From assembly GCF_005239225.2 (NCBI RefSeq), contig NC_133288.1:15878169-15942168 (forward strand): 64,000 bases of DNA, in the 5' to 3' direction. The notes under the pieces were generated by a model. That model did not search any database and was not told where the DNA came from. It worked only from the letters and a program-made list of their open reading frames with translations. A program made the position numbers and the translations under genes. Positions 39,498 through 51,084 of this stretch are shown here, piece after piece. Each line of letters begins with the position of its first letter. The first letter of the stretch is position 1. This stretch comes from Populus alba (taxonomy: Eukaryota; Streptophyta; Magnoliopsida; Malpighiales; Salicaceae).

Positions 39498-42476
39498 TCA
39501 ACCTTTATCAATAAGATTATTCAAACCAATGGATTCATTTTCACTAGGAAACTCATCAAAGTAAGCTTTTAAACGATGTTCATTTACCTTCAAAACATTG
39601 TCATTCTTTGGATTCTCAATATCAAGGGCCCCATAAGGATACACATGTTTCAAAATAAATGGACTGCTCCATCTTGATCTTAGTTTTTTAGGAAATAAAT
39701 GGACTCGAGAATTATAAAGCAAAACTTTTTGACCAGTATCAACTTTTTGACAATTTTCACATGTTTTGCAGAATGCATGTGTGTCCTTGAACATGGTGGG
39801 CCAATAAAATCCATTTTGTAAGATTTTTGCAGTCGTCTCTCTTGATGAGAATTGACTCCCACATGCTTTAGAATGACAAAGTTTAATGACATTACTTACC
39901 TCATTGTCGGGAATGCATTTTTGAAATATTTGATTAGGACAATTTTTGAATAAGTAAGGGTCATCTAAGTAAAAGTTCTTCACTTCGTTCAAAAACTTTC
40001 CTTTGTCTTCGGTACTCCAGTGAGCTGGCAAATCTCCTGTTGCAAGAGAATAGATATTTTTAGCAAACCAAGGCATTGAACTGAGAGAAAGTAAGGATTC
40101 TTCAGGAAAGTAATCATCGATTGGTGGGATGTCAAATGTCAAATCTGTTGTCACTTTTGACACAAGATCAACATCAATATTTTTTGTGCCTTTTTCATCC
40201 GTGATTTCTTCCTGAGAATAAATCATTTGCAAATCTTCAGATTCATCCAACTCAATTTTACTCAAAGTAGATTCAAGTTGATCATGAACTAATTCTTCAA
40301 TAAGATCTACTTCTTGTAAATCATTATCATCTCCAGGTTGCTTGCAAATGTTGAAAATATTCATCTCCAATGTCATGTTTCCAAATGATAGCTTCATCAG
40401 TCCATTCCTACAATTAATCAATGCATTAGAAGTGGCAAGAAATGGACGTCCTAAAATAACAGGAAATGAATTACATGCTTCAACAGGTTGCGTGTCCAAG
40501 ACAATAAAATCCACAGGATAAATGAATTTATCAACTTGTACTAACACATCCTTAATTATTCCTCTAGGCACTTTTACAGATCTATCGGCGAGTAAAAGAG
40601 TTACAGAAGTTGGTTTTAACTCACCTAGATTGAGACTTTGAAAAACTGAATATGGAAGTAAATTCACACTAGCTCCAAGATCAAGTAAGGCTCTTTCAAT
40701 TTTATGTTCTCCAATAAAGCAAGAAATTGTAGGACAACCAGGGTCTTTATATTTCAAAGCATTATTGTTTTGAAGAATGGCACTTACTTGTTCGGCTAAA
40801 AAGGCTTTCCTTTTCACATTCAGTTTTCTCTTCACAGTGCAAAGATCTTTCAAAAATTTAGCATAGGAAGGTACCTGTTTAATAGCATCCAACAAAGGTA
40901 TATTGATCCTTACCTGTTTGAAAATTTCAAAGATTTCAGAGTTGTGATTGACTTTCCTTTGTTTGGTCATGGTATGAGAAAATGGAAGTGCTGGCGGGGA
41001 ATTAGCCTTTTCTTTACAATGTTCAGGTTCAACCCCTTCCTTACCCTCAGAGATAGACTCATCATCTTTCTCACAAGGTTCAAGAATGGGTTTTTCAATA
41101 ACCTTACCACTACGAAGAGTGATGACTGATTTGACTTGATCCATGTGTTGACTTCCTGAACTACTTGCATTGTATTGCCCCTTTGGATTTTGTTGTGGTT
41201 GAGATGGAAACTTACCTTTCTCTTGGAAACTGAGAGCAGATGTCAATTTTGCAAGAGCATCTTTAAAATCTGTCATGCTTTGAGCAAGTTGAGTGTTGAT
41301 TGTCTCCTGCTTTTCAATGAATGCATGCAATGTGTCCTCAAAATTTCTTCTAGGAGGTGGAGCATAAGGAGGTGCATATCCATGAGAATTTTGAAAATTA
41401 TGGTGTGCTTGAAACGGTGGCTGTGAAGTTTGTGCATTGTTGCTATCACTTTTCCAACTAAAATTTGGGTGATTTCTCCAACCAGGGTTATACGTTTGTG
41501 AGTATGGGTTATGGTTGGGTCTTTGGAAACTGTTTAAAGCATGGGCTTGTTCATGGAGGCATTCCTTAAAAGAAGGCAAAGTTGGACAATCATTTGTTGA
41601 GTGTTCCTTGGTTTCACAGATTTGACATACAATGTCCTGAACATATTTTAATTGACCACTCTTTTTCAATTCAAGTGCTTCGACTTTTCTAGCTAAAGAT
41701 GCAAACTTGGCTTGAAGGTCATGATCTTCCCTAAGGTTGTGCATACCTCCACTAGATGTATGAGGTTGAGTTTTACTTGGTGCCTCATAAGTACCTATGG
41801 TGTCCCAATTTTGAGCATTTTCGGCTAGCAAGTCTAGGTACTCCATTGCTTCATTAGGGTCTTTGTCTTCAAAAGTTCCATTGCACATCAATTCAACCAT
41901 TTGCCTATCTCTAGGTGTTAAACCTTCATAAAAATGTGAAACCAATCTCCATGTTTCAAAACCATGATGTGGGCAAGTATTAAGCAAATCTCGATACCTA
42001 TCCCAACATTGGTAGAATGTTTCTCCTAGCTTTTGAGTGAAAGTGATGATTTGTCTTTTGAAAGAGTTTGTTCTGTGAGATGGAAAAAACTTCTTTAAAA
42101 ATTGTTGTTGCATTTCATCCCAAGCACGAATAGATCCTGGTCTCAAATTTTATAGCCATGTTTTAGCTTTATCTTTTAATGAAAAAGGAAAAAGCTTTAA
42201 TCTAATGGTGTTCATGCTACAATTTGAGTTATTATAGGTATTACAGACCTCCTCAAATTCCCTTAAATGCAAGTATGGATTTTCTAGGTCTAAACCATGA
42301 AAAGAAGGTAGGAGTTAAATAATGTCTGGCTTAAAATTAAAATGAGATGCATCAGGAGGGAAAACTATGCATGAGGGTGCACTTGTTCTTGTGGGATTCA
42401 TATGGTCTCTAAGTGTTCTCATATGGTTATTCTTATTATTCTCATTATGAAGTGATTGATTATCTTCTTCGGCCAT
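39498..42476 (-). pseudogene. Gag-protease-partial integrase polyprotein with internal deletions and two stops
   Basis: One frame of about 993 codons from MAEEDNQSLHNENN (ATG at 42476) to 39498, broken only by TAA at 42315-42317 and 42150-42152; downstream it is open for 882 codons. Gag features include PPDASHFNF, NPYLHLREFEEVCNTY, RSRWDRY-like helices and a degenerate zinc knuckle (CQICETKEHSTNDC). The aspartic protease follows, with DLGASVNLLPYSVF and ILGRPFLATS. The frame then passes through YSQEEITDEKGT straight into IPPIDDYF and the integrase zinc region (CHSKACGSQF, FCKTCENCQK), joined directly to the integrase C-terminus (LLYNSRVHLFPKKLRSRW). Reverse transcriptase, nearly all RNase H and the integrase DDE core are absent without loss of frame. 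Both stops correspond to an expected Gln codon (CAA to TAA). Confidence 0.92.
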
Positions 42477-42683
42477 ATTTTCTGAAAATGATGAGGATAC
42501 CCTACAAAGTCGACCACTTAATGTACGTGACCAAACTCTCATGCACGTGTAAGAAGAGAATAAAGGGAAGAAATCAAAAGAAAAGAACAAGAAATAAAAC
42601 AAAACAAAAGAAACAAGAGTTAGAAAAATGAAAAGTGAAAAGAGAAAATAAATTAAATATTATAATTTATACAAGAATTTACC

Positions 42684-42701
42684 TCCCCGGCAACGGCGCC
42701 A
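42684..42701 (-). other. Primer-binding site complementary to tRNA-Asp
   Basis: The plus strand reads tccccggcaacggcgcca, identical to the last 18 nucleotides (with CCA) of plant tRNA-Asp(GUC) as I recall it. On the coding strand it is TGGCGCCGTTGCCGGGGA, six bases inside the 5' LTR. This primer is characteristic of Athila-type elements. Confidence 0.92.
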
Positions 42702-42707
42702 AAAACT

Positions 42708-44420
42708 TGACACGACCAAAAGCTTGATGTCTTTTCCCAAGTGCAGCAGTGTCGAAGTAATAAATAACCCAGCAAGACCGGGGTCGAACCACAAAGAGGT
42801 TAATTGTATAAATTATAAATAACAACACAACAATAACAACAATAACAATAATAATAACAATTATAATACTCAGTAATAGTAATAATAATAATAATACTCA
42901 GTACGTGGCGTTGTTATACCTGAGAATGATCTAAAAGATCGGGTCACAGGTTTCCAGCCTATATACTGAGTTTATGAACAGATAACAACAACAACAACAA
43001 CAATAATAAAGAAGAGAAGGAAGAAATTAATGAGAACTTTGAGTTGAAAGATTAATGTAAGGATTAAACAATGATAAAAATAAATGTCAAGGTTAGAGGA
43101 TCCACTAATGGTACTTCAAACAAGTATAATATAAACTCTTATTACTCAATTGGAAACCACACATAAAGGAGGTTCCAATCAGATTATAAATTGTTAACAT
43201 GATTACATTAGCTATCTTATTCGAATAAAGCTAATACTTGTAAATGTTGGCAGGCATTCATGATTATAACTTATGTTAACAACAAATCAAGTTCCTTTCA
43301 TAGCTCAGGTGTCGGTTATACCATACAGTATGGGCTATGAAAGTACCAAGTATTTGTTGTACCAAGTGTTATACAACATAAATCTAGATTAACCATTTAA
43401 CAAGCAAAGTATTAAAAGTGAACAAGATAACAAATATAAAACATGTTAGTATCCAACGTTAAGGTCCATGTTAAGTTTATATTATACTTATTCTTACACC
43501 ATTAGTGTACCCTTTTCACCTTGACATAATTAACTTAGCTAAACACAATGAAAGAAAGAAACATAGATGAACAAGATAAGAACATAAACGAGAAAGAAGT
43601 TAACTAAGTAAAGGAAAGGAAATGAAGTGCATAAACTTGATATTAATGAAAGCAAAACATAAGCAATACAAAGAGAGAAAGCAAGAGCATGATCTTGATC
43701 TGGAAACCAAGATGCCTCAATACATGGTAAGTGCCTCCTTTTATAGGCCAAAATTTGGAACTATTGATTTGTTAATTAATTGATGAGTGGGTGGCCACAT
43801 CTTGACTTGGTGACAATCCTTATCTTCTTGTCTGAACAAGACATCATTGCTAACATCATAATTTGCCTAGAATCCTTAGGAATGTTCTAGGAAATTGTCT
43901 CAGCTTTCCAACAAAAAAAAGATGAGGTCATTTGGACTTCTAGAACTCAAGATATGGGCTGAACACTAAATAGTGTCTGGGCTGCAGGACAGCTTCGGAC
44001 TTCTTAGTTGTTCCTTCAGTTTGGACTTCAAAACGGCCTTTTTAAATCTTGGGCTTCCCATGAAAGTTGTAGGCCTTTGTCTTACCTTTCCATCCATATA
44101 AAATGGACCTAAATCTGAGATCTAGAGCTCCAGATATGATCCAATTACCGAGCAATGTTCCGGTTTGGACTGCACCGACATCTCTTTTCTAAGTTTGGCC
44201 ATCTCTTTGTCCTTTCACTTTCAATACTTAAACTCATCAATCAATCCTTTTATTTATGTGATAGGCCTGCATTTAAGATGAGCATTTATCATAAATTAAG
44301 GTATCTTATAGTATCAAACTTGTTATTATAAAACATGCTTTAGTTAAGGAGTTATTGATACTTCAAGTGCAAAATGATGATATAAAACCTTGATAAGCAT
44401 GCACCTTTAAGTACTAATCA
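42708..44420 (-). mobile_element. 5' LTR of the Athila-like element (copy D)
   Basis: Collinear with 34865-36586 and bounded by tgacacgacc and agtactaatca on the plus strand. TATAAAAG lies on the transcribed strand at 43738-43745, and the ctttcatagc/gctatgaaag hairpin is at 43295-43343. This LTR would drive the element transcript. Confidence 0.95.
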
Positions 44421-46756
44421 ATACAACTTGTATAAAGACACCAACTCCAAAGTACATCGTTTTAAGGCTCAACATTAATAGTTATAGTATCACCTAAAAT
44501 CTGTCTAGTATTATGTCAGTCTAGACCTTTACTCAGTGTTTTTCTCATATCTGGAGTTATACAACTCCATATAAGTTGATATAGTTTCACTTATAAGATA
44601 ATATCAATACCTACAACTTTTATAAAGACACTAACTTTAAATTACATTGTTTTCAAGTTGTAATTGTGACTAGAGGTTGGCTAGTAAGACTGTCAGAATT
44701 TTAATTACATAAGAGATAAACTTGATAGGCACACTAAGTATTTTCATGCATCACAACATCCATTATTATTACTCCATGTTCAAAGAAACACTCATTTCCT
44801 ACACATTTTCAAGAACCCTAGAATCACAACACTAGGGGCTTTTCAATTATCCTTTACTAACTATGAAATCAAGGAGGAAAACTAAGGAAGAACACTTTTA
44901 TCAACAATTTTGAGTTCAAATTGAAGAGTTCTTACCAATTTCTTCTTTAATTTTTCTTCCTCTTTATCACCGATACTTGTTCCTCAAGTTCCTCTCCTCC
45001 AACTAAGCTTATAAATTTCAGCCTCAACGTGTTTCTCTCCTCACAAACCTATTTGCAAACTTCAATCTCATAATTTGGAAAGATTTATCAGGTGATTTTT
45101 GTAAGAGAGGCAAGAGAGAAACCTCTTTTTTTTTTTTTTAGTTATTGTTTCACGTAAATAGTAGCAATAAGCATAATGACATTAGGTTTTATGTGTCAAT
45201 TACTATTACACCCCAACTTATCCCCCTTAAATTTCAGTTTATTGCAATGACCCAATATTGTGTCTTTATTTTCAAGACCTTCCTGAACTCCGTCGACCTC
45301 ACATTTTAACCCAAGGTAAAACATTATGTCTTAAGACCCTATATAAAATGTCAGCCTGATCCAACGGTCGAATTTGAAAATATGGTCAATATTGTAAAAA
45401 ATTGATAGTTGGACATTTCGCGCCAAAAATCTGAATTTTGCATACCATATAATTTACTTAAATTATCTTGGATCTTAGACTAATTCTTTGGACATTCCTA
45501 TTCATAATTATCAAAAAAACATTTTTGAGTTTTTTTACTACTTTTAGTCCTAATAACGTGATTATGCATAGGAATTATACTAAAATTTGACGTTTCACGC
45601 GCAAAGGATCTTGCATTGATTTATTTGACATTTCCTTCTATTTTACATATAATATCATCCAATTTACAAAATTTCCTTATGATTTATCGTTAACCAATAT
45701 TTTACATACTATTTTATTACTTTAGCTTCTCTAAATTTTAAATTAATCTCTCGAAAATGTTCATCCCAAATTCATAAGATTTTCTCCCTAATTTATCATT
45801 TTTTTTAATTGATAGTTACCCTATTTAACCCAGATTTATCTATTGTTAACTGGGGTTTACACTCACTCTTGAGGAGTATGACTCTTTATTGAATTGTCTG
45901 AATTCAGAGATGATTTACTTCTACACACCAAAGGAGTAATCCCCATCCAATTATGTCATGATTACTTACAACAATTGTAAGAAGGTAGAAGGAAAGATGA
46001 TTAGGTGGTAATCATGGTTGGTTGGAAAATAATAGAGTCTATGTTAAAAAAAAAAAAAAAAACTATATGATGAGGAAAGTGAGGTTTGTTTAAGAATTTT
46101 GGCTATCGATTTCTATGGTTTAATTCTTTTTTTTTTTTTTCATTAGAGATGATGATTGATTGCAAGACTATTAATATGATCAAGAGCCTGAACATTGTCA
46201 AATTCAATCTAGCAGTAACAATGTTAGCAGAAACCCATACCACTTAAGATATTGCTTACAATTATTGTTCATTTGGATAGTGACTCATATGATAAATGGG
46301 AGTCTCTAGTCTATTTAGTACTCCATGGCATCTATACTTGAAGTTGGAAAAATTTCATGAGCAATTATTGAAGGAATCAAGAAAAACTCCTTCCTATTAG
46401 AGGACTTGATATGCCTAATTCTAGTCTTATCTAGCATGTTTTGGTTACCACCTCTAGGTCTCTCACTGATAGCAGCTTGATGTTTTATTAGCTTTTACCT
46501 CAATATGGTCTTACGATAGATATGATATGAGGAGTTTATTCCAAAGACCATCGGGTTGGCACAACGTATTCCAAAAACACGCTTAAATAGATAACACAAG
46601 CCTAAAAGCATCTTGTCATAGTCATAACTATCATTAAAGTTGATGGTAAAGTTACCCCAGGGTATCCAATATGGTAGAAGACTAAAGGGAAATGTTACTA
46701 AGTCCCACCATTTGAGGGGCCGTAGAAACTAATGGCTTAGATTCTAGAGGATATGC
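44421..46756. other. Continuation of the split tandem repeat, then AT-rich repeat debris
   Basis: 44421 to about 44680 carries further units of the 190-bp repeat (ttatgtcagtctagaccttt, gagttatacaactcc). The remainder to 46756 has no recognisable ORF and looks like old LTR or UTR sequence. Confidence 0.5.
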
Positions 46757-46878
46757 ATGACCAGAACTGATGTGATCCAAGCAACACCAAAGGATCCATT
46801 AGAGGTTCCAATTGGTCCAGTGACAAAGCTTAGGGCTAAAAGGTTTAAAAAGGCTTTCAATGGGCTTTTTAGAGATAC
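46757..46878 (+). pseudogene. Ty3/gypsy pol C-terminal remnant, left part split by the CACTA element
   Basis: It encodes QATPKDPLEVPIGPVTKLRA and KRFKKAFNGLFRDT, resembling the extreme C-terminus of plant Ty3/gypsy polyproteins. It ends at the target site tac (46876-46878) and resumes at 56085. A related unsplit copy lies near 60253-60375. Confidence 0.8.
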
Positions 46879-46899
46879 CACTACAAGATTTCACAGTTT

Positions 46900-47335
46900 T
46901 ACCGACGGAAATATTCCGTCGGTGTGTGACAGAACGTTCGTCGGTAAATTATTTACCGACTATATTACCGACGGAATACTCCCGTCGGAATACCTTTTGT
47001 CGGTGATTCCACATTCCGTCGCTATATCCGTCGGTAATAAAAAAAACACATTTACCGACGGTTTTACCGACGGCCTGTGCGCGCCAAAAAAAAAAGTTTC
47101 CCGCTTGGAATATACCGACGGAATACATTCCGTCGGTGTTATGTAAATACCGACGGACTAACTCCGTCGGCAAAAGTGTCGGTGATATTTCATACCGACC
47201 GAATAAATCCGTCTGTAAATTCATCGGTATTTTTATACCGACGAATTATTTCTGTCGGTGAGTATGTCGGTGATGGGATGGCATACCTCAGACACTGTCC
47301 AATGCCGACGGATTTATTCCGTCGGTAAATCCCTG
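46900..47335. repeat. Left subterminal array of CCGACGGA/TCCGTCGG motifs
   Basis: About 20 copies or close variants of the 8-bp word, often as head-to-head pairs such as taccgacggaa...ttccgtcggt forming short palindromes. In En/Spm-type elements, repeated subterminal motifs are bound by the TnpA-type protein. ORFs across this array are by-products of the repeats. Confidence 0.9.
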
Positions 47336-47482
47336 TGTAATTTTTTTTTTAATTATTTAGAAAAAAATAATATAAATTAATAGTAATACAAACCAATTAT
47401 GCAAATAAAATTTATATTAAGCAACAAAAACTCAAAGTTAAATAATATTCATTACAAAATGAATGTGTTTAAAAAAAAACAA

Positions 47483-49212
47483 TTAATATAAAGGTGGAGG
47501 AGGAGGAGGAGGAGGAGGGTGGGGGTTAGGCGGCCAAAAAGGATTAGGCGCACATGTTCCGCCTTGTGTCATGTTCATGACCATTTGACGAAGCTCTTTA
47601 TAGGCCGCTCTTTGTTGTTCAGACTCTGCTCTGCGTTGTTCGTCCGCCAATCTGTGTTGTTCGTTCGCCAATCTTTGCTCTTCTTTGAGTTGTGTGTACG
47701 CCTCTGATAGGTGGTCGCACCTTTGCTGCAAGGCCACAAACTCCTTAGATTGGGAGCTCGATACCTATTGGGAGCTCCCACCGGTTGAAGCAGTACCAGT
47801 CGACCGCAACTTGGCAGCGGTAGTGTTGGAGAGCTCGTAAACCCGATTTTTATCAGGTCCACCTGACGATCCAGCCTCCATCCACAAATCCGGATCGAAT
47901 TTCGGATGGGTCGAAGGATCATCCCCGTATCTCTCCCTCAACCGATTATTATAGGTCTCCTGAAAAAAAAATCATATTCAATTCAATAAACATAATAATA
48001 ACTTACAAAATAAAATGGTTAAACAAACACACCACAAACTGTTAAGCACGGTTGTCAACGAACTGTTGCGTCCCCTTTTGGCGGTCATGACTCCGCACGT
48101 GCGTCTCCACAAACAGCTCCATAGGGCTCGGCTCACGTCCAAGAGATGTAGCCTATATATAATGAAAAAAATGTATTAACAACAAATTAATTGAATGATA
48201 TATTTCATTTAAATTAATCTTACCATCCGTTTCGCATGTGCAGCAAACGGAACGGAGCCGCCGGTGTGCGTTGTAACCGAGCCATGAATTTGCCGATTCC
48301 GGTTGCCGGCACCGGACTGTGAGCGTCGAGTGAACCGCTCAGACGTCACGTGCTGAAGATAGTGCGGCCATATATCTTCCGGGATGTATATTGGTTTGAA
48401 ATCCCTCCAAACCGCAACATCGTTCCAGCCTTGTAACCCCTTATCCCTCGCTGTTTTTTTTGCTTTTTTCTGGGCGTCATACCAAAAATCACGCAACCTA
48501 ATTCACGCACGAAAAAATTACATTTCAAAACATAAATAATTATGTAGAAAAAAAGTCGTATTGTTTTCGATGTTACCTAATTGCCGCGTGATTTTCCCAC
48601 ACCCTCCTCACAACACTGTCATGTTCATCGTCCCAGCAGAATCGATGCTGTATATAAAAAAATAATTTTTTTAAAATGTTAATAATTTATTTACAATTAT
48701 AACATGAATTTATAATTAGAAATAAGCTGAAAATTATATATTAACACGAACCTCAAATCTACGAAACCATGCATTGATTTGAGGCATCCATTCAGGATGT
48801 CTGGATATCTGACTCCATTGAAACAATGGAATCTCCATCGACGCTTTAAACGCCGATGATATTAATCGGGCGGCCTCAATGTTTGTGAACCTGAAAAGAA
48901 ATGAAATTAATTTGTGATTACTTCATAAATTATGTTTTAAATTTGTTTTTTTATATAAAAAAAACTAAAACATTAACAAACTTACATTGAAAGATCGTCC
49001 TTCCACTGTGCCTCGAACTGGCGGGTAAATTGATTCCGCTTCGAAGGCATGCCGCGTCTGCGATGTGAAATATCGCTGGAAGAGGCAGCATCGGTTGACG
49101 GCGCAGGTGGTGTAGGTGCCTCTTCTTGAGAGGCACCTAAGGAAACATTATCATCGCTGCTAGACGAACTTGATTCGACTTGACGACCAGCTCTGGTTTT
49201 CATTTTGCGCAT
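47483..49212 (-). pseudogene. TnpA-like Ptta/En/Spm plant transposase protein, spliced, with in-frame stops
   Basis: Six exon blocks can be read on the minus strand: 48986-49212, 48752-48890, 48577-48647, 48224-48497, 48042-48152 and 47483-47959. The protein begins MRKMKTRAGRQVESSSSSSD, then HPEWMPQINAWF, HRFCWDDEHD, LRDFWYDAQKKAKKTARDKG, IPEDIWPHYLQHVTSERFT, and a coiled coil (QRCDHLSEAYTQLKEEQRLA) ending in a Pro-rich tail. This matches the plant transposase family (Ptta/En/Spm) of CACTA elements, a DNA-binding accessory protein. A TAA at 48042-48044 follows FVDNRA and no donor restores the frame. A TAG at 47765-47767 lies in a short local duplication of gagctcccaat. The gene looks disabled unless splicing differs. 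Confidence 0.82.
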
Positions 49213-50640
49213 CTAAACAATTTTATATTAATAATTGTAAAATAAAATTCAAAAGTTAAAAAAGATACTACCCAAATCCACAAACCTGCAAATATTAACA
49301 ATAGCCACAACCAATCGAACCAATCTATACTAATTATTCCAACATATTCAACTATTAATCCTAAGATAAATTCAACGTTAACAATTACAATTCACAAAAT
49401 TAATCAATAATTATATTCAAAAACAATAAAAAATATAACAAAAAATAAATTCAATAAATTCAACAAATTATACTTCAACAAATTAACAATTACAATTCAA
49501 CAAATTCAAAAAAATTCAAAAAAATTCAAAAATTCAACTTTAACTAATTCTAAGTTAAATTAACTAATAACAATTCTAACAACACAACAACAAAAAATAT
49601 TCAATAAATCCAACAATTAAATTCAATTATTCAACAATTAAATTAACAAATATTCAACAAATTCAAAAAATATTCAAAAAATTCAACTTTAACTAATTCT
49701 AAGTTAAATTACCTAATAACAATTCTAACAACACAACAACAAAAAAATATTCAATAAATCCAACAATTAAATTCAATTATTCAACAATTAAATTAACAAA
49801 TATTCAACAAATTCAAAAAATTCAAAAAATATTCAAAAAATTCAACTTTAACTAATTCTAAGTTAAATTACCTAATAACAATTCTAACAACACAACAACA
49901 AAAAATATTCAATAAATCCAACAATTAAATTCAATTATTCAACAATTAAATTAACAAATATTCAACAAATTCAAAAAATTCAAAAAATATTCAAAAAATT
50001 CAACTTTAACTAATTCTAAGTTAAATTACCTCATAAAAATTCTAACAACACAACAACAAAAAATATTCAATAAATCCAACAATTAAATTCAATTATTCAA
50101 CAATTAAATTAACAAATATTCAACAAATTCAAAAAATATTCAAAAAATTCAACTTTAACTAATTCTAAGTTAAATTAACTAATAACAATTCTAACAACAC
50201 AACAACAAAAAATATTCAATAAATCCAACAATTAAATTCAATTATTCAACAATTAAATTAACAAATATTCAACAAATTCAAAAAATTCAAAAAAATATTC
50301 AAAAATTCAACTTTAACTAATTCTAAGTTAAATTACCTAATAAAAATTCTAACAACACAACAACAAAAAATATTCAATAAATTCAACAATTAAATTCAAT
50401 TATTCAACAATTAAATTAACAAATATTCAACAAATTCAAAAAATATTAAAAAAAAAGGAACGAAATATACATACCTTAATAATATGTCAAATTCAAAACT
50501 TTATCTACATTGCAACAAAAAACACCAAGACAACAAAAATAAAAACAACTAAAAATAAAATAAAATAAATAAATTAGAAAAAAAACACATACCTTTTAAT
50601 ATAATGAAGATTTACAACACCAAATCTTGCTAGAGATTAA
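49213..50640 (-). repeat. Upstream intron or leader of the TnpA-like gene with six-copy 150-160 bp tandem repeat
   Basis: Repeat units begin with caactttaactaattctaa at about 49535, 49684, 49843, 50001, 50150 and 50308, giving spacings of 149-159 bp that differ by one optional ttcaaaaaa block. Each unit also holds caattaaattcaattattca. The plus strand here has about one G per unit, so the transcript would be almost free of C. No ORF is present. Confidence 0.9.
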
Positions 50641-50769
50641 AGGTGAAAGTGTTTAAGGATTGAGGGGGAAAAAATGAAAAATCTAGGCTGAAAAACGCAG
50701 GAGAAGAGAAGAAGCGGCGGGGAGAAGAAGAAAAAATGAGGCGAAACGGCGGGGGTGGAACTTATAGGT

Positions 50770-51060
50770 CAATTTTACCGACGGAATCCCCGACGGAATT
50801 AACATCCGTCGGTAACACGTTACAAATCCGTCGGTAAAAGGTCAAAATTTCATCGGTATTTTTCGAATTTCGCCCCGAATTTTTAAAAGCCCTCCAAAAT
50901 TTTCGAAGTCCGTCGGTGATTCCGTCGGTAATCTGACAAGTTCAGGGGCGCATTAATTAACGCACTTTGGGAAACGCGCGGTCCGTCGGTAATTCTGTCG
51001 GTAAAATGGGTAACCGATAAATTACCGACGGAGCTACGCCGTCGGTAATACCAGCGATGG
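50770..51060. repeat. Middle array of CCGACGGA/TCCGTCGG motifs, left part
   Basis: Dispersed copies of ccgacgga, tccgtcggt and variants lie just upstream of the GC-richer segment (50640-50760) that probably holds the TnpA-like gene's promoter and leader. This matches the layout at the element's right end upstream of the transposase gene. No CACTA terminus is visible here. Confidence 0.85.
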
Positions 51061-51084
51061 TGGTTTTATGTTTTCGAGCTTACT

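Larger units (their letters stand above)
34865..44420 (-). mobile_element. Athila-like LTR retrotransposon carrying a LOG gene (complete, non-autonomous)
   Basis: A 9556-bp element with LTRs at 34865-36586 and 42708-44420, both bounded TG...CA. In transcription order (right to left) it has the 5' LTR, a PBS matching tRNA-Asp, a gag-protease-partial integrase polyprotein, an env-position ORF, a LOG cytokinin-activating gene, a polypurine tract and the 3' LTR. By eye about 25 substitutions separate the LTRs over 1.7 kb, mostly transitions, so insertion was recent. Flanks ctact and ataca match at three of five positions, so the target duplication is imperfect. Reverse transcriptase, RNase H and the integrase catalytic core are missing, so mobility would need enzymes supplied in trans. 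The Athila assignment rests on the PBS, the DLG protease and the extra ORF after pol. Confidence 0.92.

Noticed and set aside
40944..41426. Plus-strand ORFs of 61 and 83 codons
   Set aside because: Antisense shadows of the gag-protease polyprotein.
42684..42701. 3' end of a tRNA-Asp gene
   Set aside because: Only the last 18 bases match, no cloverleaf lies upstream, and the position just inside the LTR makes it a primer-binding site.
43539..43751. 70-codon minus-strand ORF identical in both LTRs (also 35705-35917)
   Set aside because: It overlaps the LTR TATA region and hydrophobic low-complexity sequence. Identity only reflects LTR identity, and other LTR copies do not keep it open.
46879..51060. 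Two separate CACTA elements side by side
   Set aside because: No CACTA terminus or target duplication is visible near the middle array, whereas the outer ends at 46879 and 56084 pair with matching TAC duplications. Fusion of two older elements remains possible.
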